Source of the DNA: Arthrobacter sp. FW305-BF8
GTDB taxonomy: Bacteria; Actinomycetota; Actinomycetes; Actinomycetales; Micrococcaceae
Reading direction: 5' to 3'
NCBI RefSeq assembly: GCF_021789315.1
Contig: NZ_CP084561.1
Span: forward strand, 1,798,001 to 1,862,000
DNA: 64,000 nt
Positions 43,591 through 50,978 of this stretch are shown here, one piece after another (position 1 is the first letter of the stretch; every line of letters begins with the position of its first letter). A model generated the notes under the pieces. It had not been told where the DNA came from, did not search any database, and saw nothing but the letters and a program-made list of their open reading frames with translations. The translations under genes were made by a program, and so were the position numbers.

Positions 43591-44826
43591 TTAGCGGATC
43601 CTTGCCGGCTGGTGGCGGCCCACCTGGTTGGCGGCGTGTCCGAGCCATTCCAGCGGACCGCGCCATTTCAGGATCGCGAAAGCCATCCCGATCAGCACGG
43701 CCAGCGCCGCGTGGGCAAAGTACATCCCGTCCTCGGTCCAGCCCACAGGCAATGGCTTGAGGTGGAACGACGCCACCACGCACACATGGGCCGTGTACAG
43801 CGTCAGCGTCATGGCACCCGGTCCGCGCAGCGGAAGCAGCAGGTCCAGTGCCAGCCACTGGCCGAGTCTGCCCACCAGAAGGCAAAGGCCGACGACGGCG
43901 GCCGCCACGCCGCTGGTATGCAGCAGGTCCAGCGTGGTTCCGGAGTGGGGCGCACTGCTGGCCAGCCACCACCAGGATCCCTCCTGGCGGACGCCGGCCA
44001 GATTGACCTGCAGGAGGCTGTCCAGCGGATAGTTGGGGTCAGTGAGGATATCCTGCAGGGCGGCGCGGCCGCCCCACGGCCCCATTGCCGCCGTCCCCAG
44101 GACCTTGGAGAATGCCGCTACGGCAGTGCCGCCGAGCAGCATCAACACGGGAACTATCGCCGTGGTCAGCGCGAGCCTGCCAATGATGAGACCCACCAGC
44201 AGATATGAGATCCACTGGAACACTGGGTAGTACCCCGTCAGGAACAGGTCGCCAAGCAGCTGGCCCGGAGTGGTGAGGTGCTCCCACCCCGGGTTGTGGC
44301 TGAGCTGCAGCGGCGGATCCGCTGCCATGAGCCACGGCCGCAGCAGGAAGGCAATCACCGGGGACAGCAGGATCCAGCCCGCTGCCCAGGCGCACAGGGC
44401 CTTCAGTCGCAGCCCGATGAACGGCAGGACGCACAGGAACAGCGCGGCGTAATGCACCAGGATTACCGCCACGTTGACGTCAAGTCCGCCGAGCGCGAGC
44501 CCGACGACGGCAATCACCAGGGCGCGCATCGCGATGCCGCGCCGTGCGGCGGTCAGTGCCGGGCCGTCAAGAGGCTGTTGCTTGCCGGTGGACAGGGCGA
44601 GGCCGATTCCCGCGAGCACGGCAAACAGTGCGGCGGCACGGCCGGAAAATGTCAGGCCCACCCAAGTCGGGGTCAGGGCGGCGTTCGGCTCGAAGGTCGG
44701 GAGCAGGTGGGTGGCCATCATGCCCAGGAGGGCCAGGCCGCGGGCAGCGTCGATACCGGCCAGCCTGACGCCTGTTGCGGGCCCCTTCGCTGTTTTGGAA
44801 GATGCAGCCGTGCTCCGCGAGGTCAT
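43591..44826 (-). CDS. DUF418/HGSNAT-like multi-spanning membrane protein
   Basis: 411 residues with about ten hydrophobic segments. The N terminus (RLAGIDAARGLALLGMMATHLLP) is the heparan-alpha-glucosaminide N-acetyltransferase-type start with its conserved D-x-x-R-G and the His of the first loop; the C terminus LRGPGAMTLTLYTAHV matches DUF418. Such proteins are predicted membrane acyltransferases. Substrate unknown. It converges with the dapB-linked gene. Confidence 0.75.
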   Translation of the reverse strand: MTSRSTAASSKTAKGPATGVRLAGIDAARGLALLGMMATHLLPTFEPNAALTPTWVGLTFSGRAAALFAVLAGIGLALSTGKQQPLDGPALTAARRGIAMRALVIAVVGLALGGLDVNVAVILVHYAALFLCVLPFIGLRLKALCAWAAGWILLSPVIAFLLRPWLMAADPPLQLSHNPGWEHLTTPGQLLGDLFLTGYYPVFQWISYLLVGLIIGRLALTTAIVPVLMLLGGTAVAAFSKVLGTAAMGPWGGRAALQDILTDPNYPLDSLLQVNLAGVRQEGSWWWLASSAPHSGTTLDLLHTSGVAAAVVGLCLLVGRLGQWLALDLLLPLRGPGAMTLTLYTAHVCVVASFHLKPLPVGWTEDGMYFAHAALAVLIGMAFAILKWRGPLEWLGHAANQVGRHQPARIR

Positions 44827-44941
44827 GATGTGATCGTCTCACATCCGCATAGCTGCACTGTTTTTCATGAACCGGGGCCGGTCGAGTAATGAAGCAAAAC
44901 CACGCCGTTGCCGAACGGCCTCGTCCCTTCGAGCCTGAGGC

Positions 44942-45150
44942 TCAACCGGAGGCCGGGATCTTCGAACAGAGGCCGGCCTGCCCCAGAACCACAGGACGGA
45001 CGAGAATCCGGAACTCGTCGATCAGGCCCAGCCGCATAAAGGCGGAAGCCAAGTTGGCGCCGCTAAGGGCGAGGTCGCCGCCGGCGGGCCGGCGTCGTTC
45101 TTTCCAGTGAAGCAGTACTTCGCCAAAAGTGGGAGGTTTCCTGTGCTGAG
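44942..45150 (-). pseudogene. Remnant of a RibD-C/dihydrofolate-reductase-like gene
   Basis: On the minus strand the conceptual peptide includes PTFGEVLLHWKERRRPAGGD, then LALSGANLASAFMRLGLIDE and FRILVRPVVLGQAG before a TGA at 44944-44942. This is the C-terminal signature of the RibD_C reductase family (GGDIAxxGxxLAxxFxxxGLIDEYxLxVxPVVLG). There is no start codon, an in-frame TAA lies upstream and the N-terminal half is missing. The rest of the 384-bp gap 44827-45210 shows nothing recognisable. Confidence 0.65.
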
Positions 45151-45210
45151 CAGGACCGCTGGCAGTAGGGTTTCTTTATCCGCAAGCTGGTCGGTCTTTG
45201 GGGGACGAAG

Positions 45211-45471
45211 ATGATGGCATCCATTGCAGCCGGGACGGCAGAACCGTTAGTGCCGCCCTTTGGAATCCTGGGGTTCCTCCTGACTGTGAACGTTGTGCTG
45301 TTCATGGCTGCACTGGTCAGCATCGCTCGGAACAGGAATCACACCTCCGGCGGCAAGGTGGTTTGGGCGTTGCTCGTTCTTGCGGTTCCAGTGCTTGGAC
45401 CGTTGGCGTGGTTTCTGATTGGCCGCAGGGCGCCGTCTGCAGGAAAAATCCCTTTGCGGCTAGAGCAATAG
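45211..45471 (+). CDS. PLDc N-terminal-like small membrane protein
   Basis: 86 residues with two hydrophobic segments (about 17-38 and 49-68). The motif VWALLVLAVPVLGPLAWFLIGRR fits the phospholipase D N-terminal-type domain common in short actinobacterial membrane proteins. GGGGGA lies before the double ATG. It overlaps the minus-strand membrane-protein gene at the 3' end by 12 bp. Confidence 0.65.
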   Translation: MMASIAAGTAEPLVPPFGILGFLLTVNVVLFMAALVSIARNRNHTSGGKVVWALLVLAVPVLGPLAWFLIGRRAPSAGKIPLRLEQ

Positions 45472-46794
45472 GGCCGGCGGCCTGGCCGCGTCGTCCTCGG
45501 TTGCTTCGAACCATGCCCGGTCGTGGCGATACCGGAATGCGAACCCGTTGTATCCGGCAGGCCGGAGGTCAATCGCGTCGAGCACGCCCGCTGCCGGGCG
45601 CTCGGCTTTGTCCCAGCCGGGAACGACGACGCCGGGCGCAGCTTCCCGTGCAAGTCCAATCTCGGGGAAGCTCGCGTCGACGTATCCGGCGCGTGCCGTG
45701 AGGGGTACCCCCGTGTAGGTGCGGCCGGCAAATCCGTACAGCAGCAGCCGGTTCTCGTCCGGCCCCGACCTTTCCGGCAGATCGGACTGCTCATCCCAGA
45801 GCCAGGATTCCGCTGCCATCGCCGCAAACTGCGCCGCAGACAGGTCATTAATCCTGTCTATTCCGTGGAGCGGGCAGTAGGCCGAAGCGTGCACGCCCTC
45901 CTCCTCCACGAGGCGGTCGTCGGCATCCGGAAAGGACCGGCGGAATTCGAACAGGCAGATGCATCCACTGGACTTGGCATCCTTTGCGGGTACGAGCCCG
46001 GACGCGTCATCGACGAAAGGCCATGACGGCGCCAGGCCCGCCCCGGCCGGAACCTCCCAAACGAGGCGCTTTCCGACCCGGCTCATCGCGAACAGCCGCC
46101 AACCCTGACTCACCACCGTGGCGATGGCCATGATGCTGAGTGCGGCCGCCGCTGCAGCAAAAGCGCTTGCGGAGGATTCCCTGGCCATTTCCTCATAGGT
46201 TCGACCGAGCTCAGTGGGAAGCGCCGCGAAAGCAACTGCCCAACCTGCGCTGGCCGTGATAACAAAAACGAGGGCCTGGATGAGGCCGCGGCGAAGCGCA
46301 CGCTTGCTGGCTTTCAAGGCATTGGCGCCCACTGCGACCGTGCGTCCCGTGATTGACGACTGCGCCAGCGTTCGGACGGCGCGCAGTTCACGCCAAGAGC
46401 GGGAGGCCACAGCCAGGGCCAGCGCGGCCCCCGCCGCAGAGCCGAGCCACCACACCGGGCCCGACGCATACCCGTCCAAGGTGTGGGGCACGGCTGCGAA
46501 GCCGAGGACCAACGGTGCTGCCACGACGGCATACCGTCCCAGCATCCAGCCAAGGACACAGAAACCTGAGGCGAGAAGAATGCTCGCGATGCCCATCATG
46601 TCGATGAAGCGGAAGGCTCCGTACCAGGAGGGGTCACCGAAGGATTCCCAACCACGATCGGCGATGAAGGCTGCGGCTGTCCCGAATAGGCCAGTGAGCC
46701 AACCGAGGAACCTCAGCCGCCGGGAAGGAATCCGCTCCGGGAGTGAGGCCCAGGCCCGCGTTTCCGGGCGAACGATGGCACAGCTGAGTGTCAC
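45460..46794 (-). CDS. Membrane protein of unknown function, 444 residues
   Basis: Hydrophobic segments at about residues 25-45, 58-78, 82-105, 112-132, 165-190 and 205-225, then a soluble C-terminal half (about 230-444) with several Cys (CICLFEF, YCPLHG) and many aromatic residues (YGFAGRTYTGVPL, GYNGFAFRYRHDRAW). I do not recognise the family. The start is GTG 46794, 8 nt after GGAAGG; GTG 46800 directly abuts that site. It is divergent from the SOS-box gene. Confidence 0.6.
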   Translation of the reverse strand: MTLSCAIVRPETRAWASLPERIPSRRLRFLGWLTGLFGTAAAFIADRGWESFGDPSWYGAFRFIDMMGIASILLASGFCVLGWMLGRYAVVAAPLVLGFAAVPHTLDGYASGPVWWLGSAAGAALALAVASRSWRELRAVRTLAQSSITGRTVAVGANALKASKRALRRGLIQALVFVITASAGWAVAFAALPTELGRTYEEMARESSASAFAAAAAALSIMAIATVVSQGWRLFAMSRVGKRLVWEVPAGAGLAPSWPFVDDASGLVPAKDAKSSGCICLFEFRRSFPDADDRLVEEEGVHASAYCPLHGIDRINDLSAAQFAAMAAESWLWDEQSDLPERSGPDENRLLLYGFAGRTYTGVPLTARAGYVDASFPEIGLAREAAPGVVVPGWDKAERPAAGVLDAIDLRPAGYNGFAFRYRHDRAWFEATEDDAARPPALLL

Positions 46795-46879
46795 AATCAC
46801 TCCTTCCCGCAGCCTGACTATCGTTGATCATTCCACGGCCAATCACAGCGGGTAGCATGATCGCGGGTTTCCGCGAGCC

Positions 46880-46908
46880 TTGTATTCGAATATATATTCG
46901 AATAGGAT
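46880..46908 (+). promoter_or_regulatory. LexA-type (SOS) promoter with a perfect palindrome
   Basis: TTGTAT (46880-46885), 17-bp spacer, TAGGAT (46903-46908), then ATG 6 nt later. A perfect 20-bp palindrome ATTCGAATATATATTCGAAT (46884-46903) fills the spacer; its core TCGAAT-N4-ATTCGA matches the actinobacterial LexA box pattern TCGAAC-N4-GTTCGA with symmetric C/T changes. Confidence 0.75.
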
Positions 46909-46914
46909 TTCGGC

Positions 46915-47349
46915 ATGAAGAAGTCATCAGGGCGCCCGGCGGGCCGCCAGCTGGAAGGGCGCGAGCTTGGGGGACGCCGGCTCAACAGTGATCCCATCAA
47001 GGCTCCAGCGCCTAGGGTCGACCCGCTCAAACCTGATCCGCGCAAGCGTGATCCACGCAACGGTGATCCGCTGAAGGCAATGAGTCCCGGCGTGGTCGAC
47101 TTCCTTTTCCGGCAGCTCGTGGCGGGGGAGCCTGCCGAGGACGTCCAGTGGGGCCGGGAAGGTGTTGCTCTCTTGGACCAGGCGCCAGGGGCGGAGCTGG
47201 CACGCCGGCTGTCCGAAACGGACGTCGATGCGCTGACGCCCACCGAGCTGTTCCACTACGTCCGCGCCGCGCAGCGGCTCACCCTTTGGGCTGAGTCGTT
47301 GCGGGAGACGGCCGTGGAGCGATACTGCTCAGGGGCGGACCCTGCCTAG
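46915..47349 (+). CDS. Short DUF222 N-terminal-like protein, probably SOS-induced
   Basis: 144 residues. The N-terminal 60 residues are basic and repetitive (KPDPRKRDPRNGDPLKA-like). The remainder (ELARRLSETDVDALTPTELF, HYVRAAQRLTLWAESLRETA) resembles the first helices of DUF222 (13E12-type) proteins, which normally continue for 300 more residues and end in an HNH nuclease; here the gene stops. It could be a truncated family member or a stand-alone regulator. The palindromic promoter and the leaderless start imply DNA-damage control, as known for some 13E12-family genes in mycobacteria. Confidence 0.6.
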   Translation: MKKSSGRPAGRQLEGRELGGRRLNSDPIKAPAPRVDPLKPDPRKRDPRNGDPLKAMSPGVVDFLFRQLVAGEPAEDVQWGREGVALLDQAPGAELARRLSETDVDALTPTELFHYVRAAQRLTLWAESLRETAVERYCSGADPA

Positions 47350-47358
47350 GATGGGCTC

Positions 47359-48153
47359 GTGACCGCACTGCTGAGCGCACCGCTGACCGTATCCGCCATT
47401 CAGTACGAGGCCCTGGGCGGTGGCATTGATGCCAATGTGCCGGAGCATGTGCGCCTCATCGAGGACGCCGACTCGCACGGCGCCCGGCTGGTGGTGTTCC
47501 CCGAGCTCTCGCTTACGGGGTACGACCTGCCGCTGCTTCGCAGCGGAGATCGGTTTGACGGCGCAGTTCAGTTTCATGACGGGGAACAGTGGGTGGCGCC
47601 CGCTGACCACCGTTTGGACCCCATCCGGGAGATCTGCCGCAGAACCGGGATCACTGCCGTCGTTGGTGCACCCTTCCGGGAGCCGGACGGCACGCCGCGG
47701 CTCGCCTCCCTGGCCGTCCATCCGAACGGCGCAGAAGAGGCCAGCTTCAAGACGCACCTTCACGGCGACGAACTGCCCCTTTTTGAAGCAGGGCAGGAAC
47801 CGCTCCTGCTGGACGTGGACGGCTGGAAGGTTGCACTGGCCATCTGCTTTGATGCTGCCCATCCCGCGCACTCCGGCGCTGCTGCCGCCGCGGGAGCTGA
47901 CGTGTATGCCGTCTCGGCGCTTTACACACAGGAGGAAGGCCACCGGCTGGGGTTGCATCTCGGGGCGCGGGCCATGGACAACCGCATGTATGGCATCCTT
48001 GCCAACCTGGGTGGCCCAACGCCGCTGGGTCCGTCCTGCGGTCTGAGCGGTTTCTGGGGACCGGACGGGCTGCCGATGCAGCAGGCGGGCGGGACCGGAA
48101 CGGAAGTGGTCACAGCTGTGCTGCGGCGGGGTTCCCTGGAGAGGTACCGGTAG
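47359..48153 (+). CDS. Carbon-nitrogen hydrolase (nitrilase superfamily)
   Basis: 264 residues with the complete Glu-Lys-Cys triad: FPELSLTGYD (Glu near 47), the Lys region FKTHLHGDE (near 130) and ICFDAAHP (Cys near 163). The NxxG-type ending ARAMDNRMYGILANLGG is also there. Amide or nitrile substrate unknown. TAGGAT (47347-47352) overlaps the stop of the upstream gene and ends 6 nt before the GTG, so transcription is probably independent and leaderless. Confidence 0.85.
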   Translation: MTALLSAPLTVSAIQYEALGGGIDANVPEHVRLIEDADSHGARLVVFPELSLTGYDLPLLRSGDRFDGAVQFHDGEQWVAPADHRLDPIREICRRTGITAVVGAPFREPDGTPRLASLAVHPNGAEEASFKTHLHGDELPLFEAGQEPLLLDVDGWKVALAICFDAAHPAHSGAAAAAGADVYAVSALYTQEEGHRLGLHLGARAMDNRMYGILANLGGPTPLGPSCGLSGFWGPDGLPMQQAGGTGTEVVTAVLRRGSLERYR

Positions 48154-48250
48154 CCGGCGTGGTACCGCGGCCACCTGCGCGCCGGAATTTGACGATCATC
48201 ACGCGGTGGCCATTGTCCTAACCTGCACGTGACAGGGTAACGTTTTTCCC

Positions 48251-49159
48251 ATGGCTGACACTTCCGCGAACCTTCCTGCCCTGGGCACCCTCCTGACCGC
48301 CATGGTCACCCCGTTCACGACGGACGGCAAGGTCGATTACCAGCAGGCAGCGGAACTGGCCAGCAAGCTCGTTGACGACGGCTGCGACGGCCTGGTTGTC
48401 ACCGGAACCACCGGCGAGACGTCCACCCTCACCGACGAGGAAAACCTCGGTATGTTCCGCGCCGTGATGGAAGCCGTTGGCGGGCGTGCCGCCGTTATCG
48501 CCGGCACCGGAACCAACGACACCGCCCACTCGGTGCACCTGTCCCAGGAAGCCGCCAAGCTCGGCGTCGACGGCCTGCTGATCGTCACGCCCTACTACAA
48601 CAAGCCCAGCCAGGCCGGCGTCCGGGCGCACTTTGAGACGGTCGCATCCGCCACCGACCTGCCCGTCATGCTGTATGACATCCCCGGACGGTCCTCCATC
48701 GAAATCGCGCCGGACACCATGATCCGCCTCGCGCAGCACCCGAACATCGTTGCCGTCAAGGACGCCAAGGCCGACTTCGCCGCGGCAACCCGCGTCCTGG
48801 CCGAGACCGATCTTGCCTTCTACTCCGGCGACGACGGCCTGACCCTGCAGTGGATGGCCCTGGGAGCCGTGGGCCTCGTGGGTGTCACCACCCACGTTGC
48901 CACCCGCCGCTTCCGCGAGCTCATTGACGCGGTCAACGCGAGCGACCTCGGCACGGCCCGCAAGATCAACTTCGAGCTTGAGCCGGTGGTGCGCGCCACG
49001 ATGACCCGCGTCCAGGGCGCCGTTGCAGCCAAGCAAATTCTTAAATGGCAGGGAGTCCTGCCCAACTCGATTGTCCGCTTGCCCCTCGTGGAGCCGGACG
49101 AAGCCGAGATCGAAACCATCCGCGAGGACTTGGCGAAAGGAGGGCTGGTCTTTTCCTGA
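48251..49159 (+). CDS. dapA: 4-hydroxy-tetrahydrodipicolinate synthase
   Basis: 302 residues. Condenses pyruvate with aspartate semialdehyde, first committed step to diaminopimelate. Visible: LTAMVTPFTTDGKVD, GTTGETSTLTDEE, TPYYNKPSQAG, MLYDIPGRS (catalytic Tyr) and VAVKDAKAD (Schiff-base Lys near 168). TAACGT at 48238-48243 lies 7 nt before the ATG. Followed by rnj, the usual dapA-rnj-ftsK order. Confidence 0.97.
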   Translation: MADTSANLPALGTLLTAMVTPFTTDGKVDYQQAAELASKLVDDGCDGLVVTGTTGETSTLTDEENLGMFRAVMEAVGGRAAVIAGTGTNDTAHSVHLSQEAAKLGVDGLLIVTPYYNKPSQAGVRAHFETVASATDLPVMLYDIPGRSSIEIAPDTMIRLAQHPNIVAVKDAKADFAAATRVLAETDLAFYSGDDGLTLQWMALGAVGLVGVTTHVATRRFRELIDAVNASDLGTARKINFELEPVVRATMTRVQGAVAAKQILKWQGVLPNSIVRLPLVEPDEAEIETIREDLAKGGLVFS

Positions 49160-49201
49160 CGGACTGAGACCGGCACTCTTCCGTCTGGAAAGAAGTGCAT
49201 T

Positions 49202-50893
49202 ATGACCCAAGTAGCCCTCCCCGGCCTCGTTACGCCTCCCCGCCTTCCCCAGGGCACCCTGCGGATTGTTCCGCTGGGCGGGCTCGGTGAAATCGGCCGG
49301 AACATGGCTGTGTTCGAAATCGACGGCAAGTTGCTGGTCGTCGACTGCGGCGTCCTCTTCCCCGAGGAAACCCAGCCCGGCGTTGACCTGATCCTGCCCG
49401 ATTTCTCCTACATCGAGGACCGGATCGACGACATCGTGGCTGTTGTCCTTACGCACGGCCACGAGGACCACATCGGAGCCGTTCCGTACCTGCTGCGGCT
49501 CCGCAACGACATTCCGCTGGTTGGATCGCAGCTGACCCTGGCGCTGATTGAAGCCAAGCTCCAGGAGCACCGGATCAGGCCTTACACGCTGTCCGTCACC
49601 GAGGGACAGGTGGAGCAGTTTGGCCCCTTCCAGTGCGAGTTTGTTGCGGTCAACCACTCCATCCCGGACGCCCTGGCGGTCTTCATCCGCACAGCCGGCG
49701 GCACGGTGCTGCACACGGGCGACTTCAAGATGGACCAGCTGCCCCTCGACGGCCGCATCACCGATCTCCGGCACTTCGCCAAGCTGGGTGAAGAAGGCGT
49801 GGACCTGTTCATGTCCGACTCCACCAACGCCGACGTCCCGGGTTTCACCACCGCGGAGAAGGAGATCGGCCCTACCCTGGACCGGCTCTTCGGTCAGGCC
49901 ACCAAGCGCATCATCGTGGCGTCGTTCTCATCACACGTGCACAGGGTGCAGCAGGTCCTGGACGCTGCGGCCAAGCACGGCCGCAACGTCGCTTTCGTGG
50001 GACGTTCCATGGTGCGGAACATGGCCATCGCCGCCAAACTTGGCTACCTGCACGTGCCGGACGGCATCCTGGTGGACCTGAAGAACATCGACTCACTGCC
50101 CGACAACCGGGTGGTGCTGATGTCCACCGGGTCCCAGGGCGAGCCCATGGCCGCACTGTCACGCATGGCCAACGGTGACCACCGCGTGGTGGTGGGCCAG
50201 GGCGACACCGTCATCCTGGCCTCCAGCCTCATTCCCGGCAACGAGAACGCCGTCTTCCGCATCATCAACGGCCTGCTGAAGCTCGGCGCCGACGTGATCC
50301 ACAAGGGCAACGCCAAGGTCCACGTGTCCGGCCACGCTGCGGCAGGGGAGCTCCTCTACTGCTACAACATCCTCGAGCCACTTAACGCCATGCCGGTGCA
50401 CGGTGAGACGCGGCACCTGATCGCCAACGGCAAGATCGCGGAGGAGTCCGGCGTTCCGACGGCCAGCATCCTGCTGGCAGACAACGGCACGGTGATTGAC
50501 CTGCGGGACCACCAGGCCGACATCGTGGGCCAGGTCGAGGTCGGCTTCGTGTACGTGGACGGCTCCAGCGTCGGCGAAATCACGGATGCAGACCTCAAGG
50601 ACCGCCGCGTCCTGGGCGATGAAGGCTTCATCTCCATCATCACGGTCATCAACAGGGCCACCGGCAAGGTCGTCTCCGGGCCGGAGATCCACGCCCGCGG
50701 CGTCGCCGAGGACGACTCGGTCTTCGACGACATCATTCCCAAGATCAACGCCGCACTGGAGGAGGCCGTGCTCAGCAACGCTGACCACACCAACCACCAG
50801 ATGCAACAGATCGTCCGCCGGGTGGTCGGCACGTGGGTCAACCGCAAGCTGCGTCGGCGCCCCATGATCATCCCGGTGGTCCTGGAGGCCTAA
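49202..50893 (+). CDS. rnj: Ribonuclease J
   Basis: 563 residues. Metallo-beta-lactamase/beta-CASP nuclease with 5' exo- and endonuclease activity on RNA. LTHGHEDHIGAVPYLL (HxHxDH, about 82-97), LHTGDFKMDQ, the beta-CASP motif in STGSQGEPMAALSRM, and VSGHAAAGEL are present, then a C-terminal domain. GGAAAG upstream of ATG. Lies 42 bp after dapA and is probably cotranscribed. Confidence 0.97.
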   Translation: MTQVALPGLVTPPRLPQGTLRIVPLGGLGEIGRNMAVFEIDGKLLVVDCGVLFPEETQPGVDLILPDFSYIEDRIDDIVAVVLTHGHEDHIGAVPYLLRLRNDIPLVGSQLTLALIEAKLQEHRIRPYTLSVTEGQVEQFGPFQCEFVAVNHSIPDALAVFIRTAGGTVLHTGDFKMDQLPLDGRITDLRHFAKLGEEGVDLFMSDSTNADVPGFTTAEKEIGPTLDRLFGQATKRIIVASFSSHVHRVQQVLDAAAKHGRNVAFVGRSMVRNMAIAAKLGYLHVPDGILVDLKNIDSLPDNRVVLMSTGSQGEPMAALSRMANGDHRVVVGQGDTVILASSLIPGNENAVFRIINGLLKLGADVIHKGNAKVHVSGHAAAGELLYCYNILEPLNAMPVHGETRHLIANGKIAEESGVPTASILLADNGTVIDLRDHQADIVGQVEVGFVYVDGSSVGEITDADLKDRRVLGDEGFISIITVINRATGKVVSGPEIHARGVAEDDSVFDDIIPKINAALEEAVLSNADHTNHQMQQIVRRVVGTWVNRKLRRRPMIIPVVLEA

Positions 50894-50978
50894 CCGCCGG
50901 CGCCCGGGGGCTGAACACAGCCCCCGGAAGCCCCGGAAATCCGCGGTTCCATGGCCGGGGTGGAGTACCGTGGCAGAT

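Noticed and set aside
45063..45323. 86-codon minus-strand frame over the reductase remnant
   Set aside because: It lies in a different frame from the RibD-C signature and has no recognisable domain.
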